Source: Domibacillus tundrae (lineage in GTDB: Bacteria > Bacillota > Bacilli > Bacillales > Domibacillaceae). Taken from it: DNA of 64,000 nucleotides. The translations under genes and the position numbers were made by a program. The notes beneath the pieces are model-generated. The model was not told the DNA's origin. It worked only from the letters and a program-made list of their open reading frames with translations, and searched no databases. The stretch is from NCBI RefSeq assembly GCF_000970675.1, contig NZ_LAJA01000001.1:744001-808000 (forward strand), given 5' to 3'. Shown here one piece after another: positions 61,100-64,000 of the stretch (within the stretch, counting starts at the first letter, position 1; each line of letters opens with the position of its first letter).

Positions 61100-61633
61100 A
61101 TGAAACAAGATAAAAAAGATATTATTATTCATGAAATACTTCTTTGGAAAGAAAATCATATGCTGCCGCCGCATTATTGTGACTATTTACTGGCTCTTTA
61201 TATGCAGGGAGAAGAATTTACAGAATCGGGCAGGCGAGCCAAAATTAGACGCGTTCATATGACGTCAGCATTGCTCGCTTTTTTGCTTTTGCCAGTTGCT
61301 GTATTTATTCTTTATTTTACGGAATTGTCTTTTCTTTTGCAAACAGTGATTTTGACAAGTTTTGTCGGAAGCTTGCTGCTGCTTGCTCTCTTCTTTTCGA
61401 GGCAAAAAGTACTTGCTCCGCTGTTGTTTTTAGGAGCGGCCATATTAATGCTTTTGCTTTCATTAGAGCTGCATACGCGCCTGTTTCATGACAATCCTTA
61501 CTCTTTATACGGCCTGCTGTCTTTAAATTGTCTACTCTGGACCTATACAGGCATCAAGCTGCGGCTTCTTTATTTTACGATTTCAGGCGGTCTTGGCTTT
61601 CTAGTCATCCTTTTTTTCTTGGCAAGAGGTTAA
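61100..61633 (+). CDS. Membrane protein of unknown function
   Basis: A 177-residue protein with a charged N-terminal cytoplasmic region (about 1-52, including MKQDKKDIIIHEILLWKENH) followed by four to five closely spaced membrane segments to the C-terminus. It stands alone between rpoD and cccA with its own gaps. ATG at 61100 has a weak GACGCAGG site. I recognise no characterised family. Confidence 0.8.
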   Translation: MKQDKKDIIIHEILLWKENHMLPPHYCDYLLALYMQGEEFTESGRRAKIRRVHMTSALLAFLLLPVAVFILYFTELSFLLQTVILTSFVGSLLLLALFFSRQKVLAPLLFLGAAILMLLLSLELHTRLFHDNPYSLYGLLSLNCLLWTYTGIKLRLLYFTISGGLGFLVILFFLARG

Positions 61634-61765
61634 AATGTGTCAGAATTGCGAAATGACGAAAAAATCTTTTGCGTAAGCCTTTTCCACAGAATGATTTTCA
61701 AGTAAAATGATAGGTGTTTGTACTTTTTGATTAACACGTATACATAAAAGGGAGGGGTAAACAAC

Positions 61766-62140
61766 ATGAATCGCAATCCGTTAATTCCATTTTTATTGAT
61801 CGCAGTATTCGGACTTGGATTGATGTTCTTCTTGTCATTAGACGGAATCGACAATGCAGAAGAAATTGCAAGTGAAGAAGAAGCGGAAAAAGAAGGCGGC
61901 GGTGACACAGCTGCAGGCGGCGAATTTGATCCGGAAGCGCACTACCAGTCATCTTGTATCGGCTGTCACGGCAGCAGCTACGAAGGCGGCGCTGGTCCAT
62001 CACTTAAAGGTGTAGGTGAGAAGCTTTCACAAGAAGAAATCCAGGATATCGTTGTAAACGGTAAAGGCGGTATGCCGCCAGGACTTGTTCCAGAGGAAAA
62101 TGCTGAAGCAATGGCTGCTTGGCTTGCTGAAATTAAATAA
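61766..62140 (+). CDS. cccA: Cytochrome c550 (CccA)
   Basis: Membrane-anchored class I cytochrome c of 124 residues. An N-terminal membrane helix (about 5-25) is followed by an acidic linker, the heme-binding CIGCH and the axial methionine in GGMPPG. An electron carrier on the outer face of the membrane. Ribosome binding site AAGGGAGGGG. Confidence 0.95.
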   Translation: MNRNPLIPFLLIAVFGLGLMFFLSLDGIDNAEEIASEEEAEKEGGGDTAAGGEFDPEAHYQSSCIGCHGSSYEGGAGPSLKGVGEKLSQEEIQDIVVNGKGGMPPGLVPEENAEAMAAWLAEIK

Positions 62141-62152
62141 TGAATTAGAACG

Positions 62153-62188
62153 AGGCCTTTGTATTATGCAAAGGCCTTTTTCTTTTTG
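62153..62188 (+). terminator. Terminator of cccA
   Basis: AGGCCTTTG (62153-62161), loop TATTATG, CAAAGGCCT (62169-62177), then TTTTCTTTTT. Confidence 0.93.
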
Positions 62189-62237
62189 AAAATATGATAA
62201 AATAGAAAAGAATTTTAATAAAAAGCGGTGAATGTAT

Positions 62238-62945
62238 ATGAATAGCAATCAATTATCAAAACGATTAGAAATGGTCGCGTCTTTTATTCAACCTGCTAGA
62301 ACTTTTGCGGATATCGGCTCAGATCATGCATATCTTCCTTGTTACGCAGTGAAAAAAAGACTAGTGGACCAAGCTGTGGCTGGAGAAGTGGTGGAGGGTC
62401 CCTTTCAGTCTGCCAGACGACAAGTATTGTTAGAAGGGTTATCAGGACAGATTGATGTCCGTAAAGGAAGCGGTCTAGCTGTTTTAATGGCTGGAGAAGT
62501 AGAGTGTATTGCCATTGCGGGAATGGGCGGACCGCTCATTGCCTCGATCTTGGAAGATGGAAAGGAAAAGCTGCCGGGTGTAAAAAAACTTGTCTTGCAG
62601 CCGAATATAGCCGGGCATGCGGTCCGAGAATGGCTTGATGCGAATAACTGGACGATTGAGCAAGAAGAGATTTTGGAAGAAGACGGCCAGCTCTATGAAG
62701 TAATCAGTGCCGTGGCGGGTTCTTCACGGCGTTTATCTCAGAAAGAAATTTATTTTGGTCCCGTATTAATGAAACGGCAAAATGAGGCGTTTAAGTTAAA
62801 ATGGAACCGGGAACTTGAGCAAATCAAACGAGTGTTCAGCCAGCTGTCAGCTGCACAAAATAATGAAAGTACGCAAAAGAAAAAACATGAATTGGAACAA
62901 AAAAAGCAGTGGATTAAGGATGTGGTGATCGATGAAAATGCCTAA
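62238..62945 (+). CDS. trmK: tRNA (adenine22-N1)-methyltransferase TrmK
   Basis: SAM-dependent methyltransferase of 235 residues (YqfN) that makes m1A22 in tRNA. SAM motif FADIGSDHAYLP near 24-35 and IAGMGGPLIASIL for catalysis, then a C-terminal coiled coil. ATG at 62238 is better spaced from AAAGCGGTG than 62232. Overlaps the next gene by 14 nt. Confidence 0.94.
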   Translation: MNSNQLSKRLEMVASFIQPARTFADIGSDHAYLPCYAVKKRLVDQAVAGEVVEGPFQSARRQVLLEGLSGQIDVRKGSGLAVLMAGEVECIAIAGMGGPLIASILEDGKEKLPGVKKLVLQPNIAGHAVREWLDANNWTIEQEEILEEDGQLYEVISAVAGSSRRLSQKEIYFGPVLMKRQNEAFKLKWNRELEQIKRVFSQLSAAQNNESTQKKKHELEQKKQWIKDVVIDENA

Positions 62946-64000
62946 TGGACATGAAATTATTCAGATGTTTGAACGATTTTCACCGAAATCATATGCGATG
63001 GATGGCGATAAAGTTGGATTGCAGATTGGCCGCTTAAACAAACCGTGCGGGCGGGTTATGATTGCGCTTGATGTACTTGAAAGTGTAGTGGATGAAGCGA
63101 TTGAAGAAAACATTGATTTGATCATCGCCCATCACCCAATGATTTATCGTCCGCTCGGTTCCATTCAAACAGAACAAACAGCAGGACGGGTCATTGAAAA
63201 GCTAATCAAGCATGACATCGCTGTTTATGCGGCTCATACAAACCTGGATGTGGCCAGAGGCGGCGTCAATGATTTATTAGCAAGTGCGCTTGGCCTCATT
63301 GATACAGAGGTACTCGTGCCAACAGTGACAGAAGAGCTTCGTAAGCTCGCCGTTTTTGTGCCAATAGATCATGCAGAAGCCGTAAGAGCCGCTCTTGGAG
63401 AAGCGGGAGCAGGTTTTATTGGGAAATACAGTGAATGTTCATTTTCTCAAGCAGGAACAGGTCGTTTTCAGCCGGAAGAGGGTGCGGATCCGTTTATTGG
63501 TCATTCCGGTCAATTACAAGCAGTGCAGGAAGAAAAAATTGAGACGATTTATCCTGCGCAATTGGAGAAAAAAGTGCTGGGAGCCATGTTTAAAGCACAC
63601 CCATATGAAGAGGTAGCTTATGACATCTATTCTCTTGAAAACAAGGGAGAATCGCTCGGTCTTGGCCGGATTGGCCTGCTGCCAGAAGAGATGACCCTTG
63701 AGCAATTTGCGGAGCAGGCAAAGAAATCTCTTGAGTCTGGCGGTGTCCGTGTCGTTGGAGATATGACGCGCATTGTCCGGAAAGTGGCGGTGCTTGGCGG
63801 AGATGGAAACAAATATTGGCAGACCGCGCTTCGCAAAGGAGCAGATGTGTACGTGACAGGTGACTTTTATTACCATACGGCACATGACGCGGATGCGGAA
63901 GGACTGGCCGTTGTTGATCCGGGCCATAACGTAGAAAAAGTAATGAAAAAAGGCGTTGCGGCTATACTTCACGAGCAGGCTTCTAAACAAAAATGGGATG
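62932..64000 (+). CDS. yqfO: Nif3-like dinuclear metal protein (YqfO), partial
   Basis: Frame from ATG 62932 stays open to the window edge (356 codons seen; 3' end missing). Starts MKMPNGHEIIQMFERFSPKS. Metal ligands are in IIAHHPMIYRPLGS and AHTNLD, and later GDFYYHTAHDA. A middle insert domain (about 125-240, FKAHPYEEVAYD) matches the long Bacillus form. NIF3/DUF34 family; may bind regulators or act on GTP cyclohydrolase-related chemistry, role unresolved. Confidence 0.93.
   Translation, partial: MKMPNGHEIIQMFERFSPKSYAMDGDKVGLQIGRLNKPCGRVMIALDVLESVVDEAIEENIDLIIAHHPMIYRPLGSIQTEQTAGRVIEKLIKHDIAVYAAHTNLDVARGGVNDLLASALGLIDTEVLVPTVTEELRKLAVFVPIDHAEAVRAALGEAGAGFIGKYSECSFSQAGTGRFQPEEGADPFIGHSGQLQAVQEEKIETIYPAQLEKKVLGAMFKAHPYEEVAYDIYSLENKGESLGLGRIGLLPEEMTLEQFAEQAKKSLESGGVRVVGDMTRIVRKVAVLGGDGNKYWQTALRKGADVYVTGDFYYHTAHDADAEGLAVVDPGHNVEKVMKKGVAAILHEQASKQKWD

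Overview
The window looks like an ordinary core-chromosome segment of a low-to-mid GC, endospore-forming Bacillaceae bacterium. Sporulation genes (sigK, sda, gpr, spoIIP, yqfC, yqfD), Bacillus-type competence genes (comER, comEA, comEB, comEC), T-box leaders, a CIRCE operator and Bacillus-like gene order all point that way. Several neighbours expected from B. subtilis are missing (pgpH, mccAB, glnQHMP, pbpI), so it is not B. subtilis; I cannot name the genus. I see no IS element, prophage, CRISPR array, tRNA or rRNA. Nearly all genes are on the + strand; minus-strand genes are rarA (partial), sigK, sda, comER, yqzM and rpsT.

Layout. 1-6.6 kb: rarA (partial), the cysteine regulator CymR, a cysteine desulfurase-MnmA pair for tRNA 2-thiolation, a TPR protein, RecD2 and a tiny zinc-ribbon protein. 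6.6-10.7 kb: alanine T-box and alaS, then ireB-ruvX-yrzB. 11-17.9 kb: mltG, then trmR-trhP1-trhP2 (5-methoxyuridine at tRNA position 34), udk, greA, yrrS, mtnN. 17.9-19.2 kb: a possible 23-residue peptide gene, sigK, sda, and a DnaA-box-rich intergenic region. 19.2-24.2 kb: the yqeG-yqeH-aroE-yqeI-nadD-yqeK-rsfS-yqeM operon. 24.2-30.3 kb: competence genes, yqzM, holA, rpsT. 30.4-35.7 kb: gpr, spoIIP, lepA, hemW. 35.7-43.6 kb: CIRCE-controlled hrcA-grpE-dnaK, then dnaJ-prmA-rsmE-mtaB. 43.7-49 kb: deoC, rpsU, yqeY, nfeD, floA, a small membrane protein, yqfC, yqfD. 48.9-56.2 kb: phoH-ybeY-dgkA-cdd-era-recO, glycine T-box, glyQ-glyS. 56.3-64 kb: ccpN, yqfL, dnaG, rpoD, a membrane protein, cccA, trmK and a partial Nif3-family gene.

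The genes mostly form tightly packed translation-coupled operons (4-nt ATGA overlaps are common) devoted to translation, RNA modification, ribosome assembly, replication and envelope growth. I do not see a large undescribed system. The more interesting signals are small: a dispersed structured repeat present in two long copies and one core copy; the sda-sigK neighbourhood with a cluster of DnaA boxes; a putative short peptide gene with its own terminator inside the 3' end of sigK; a small gene that seems to lack a normal start codon; a hairpin that buries the yqfC ribosome binding site; and the loss of pgpH from a conserved operon.
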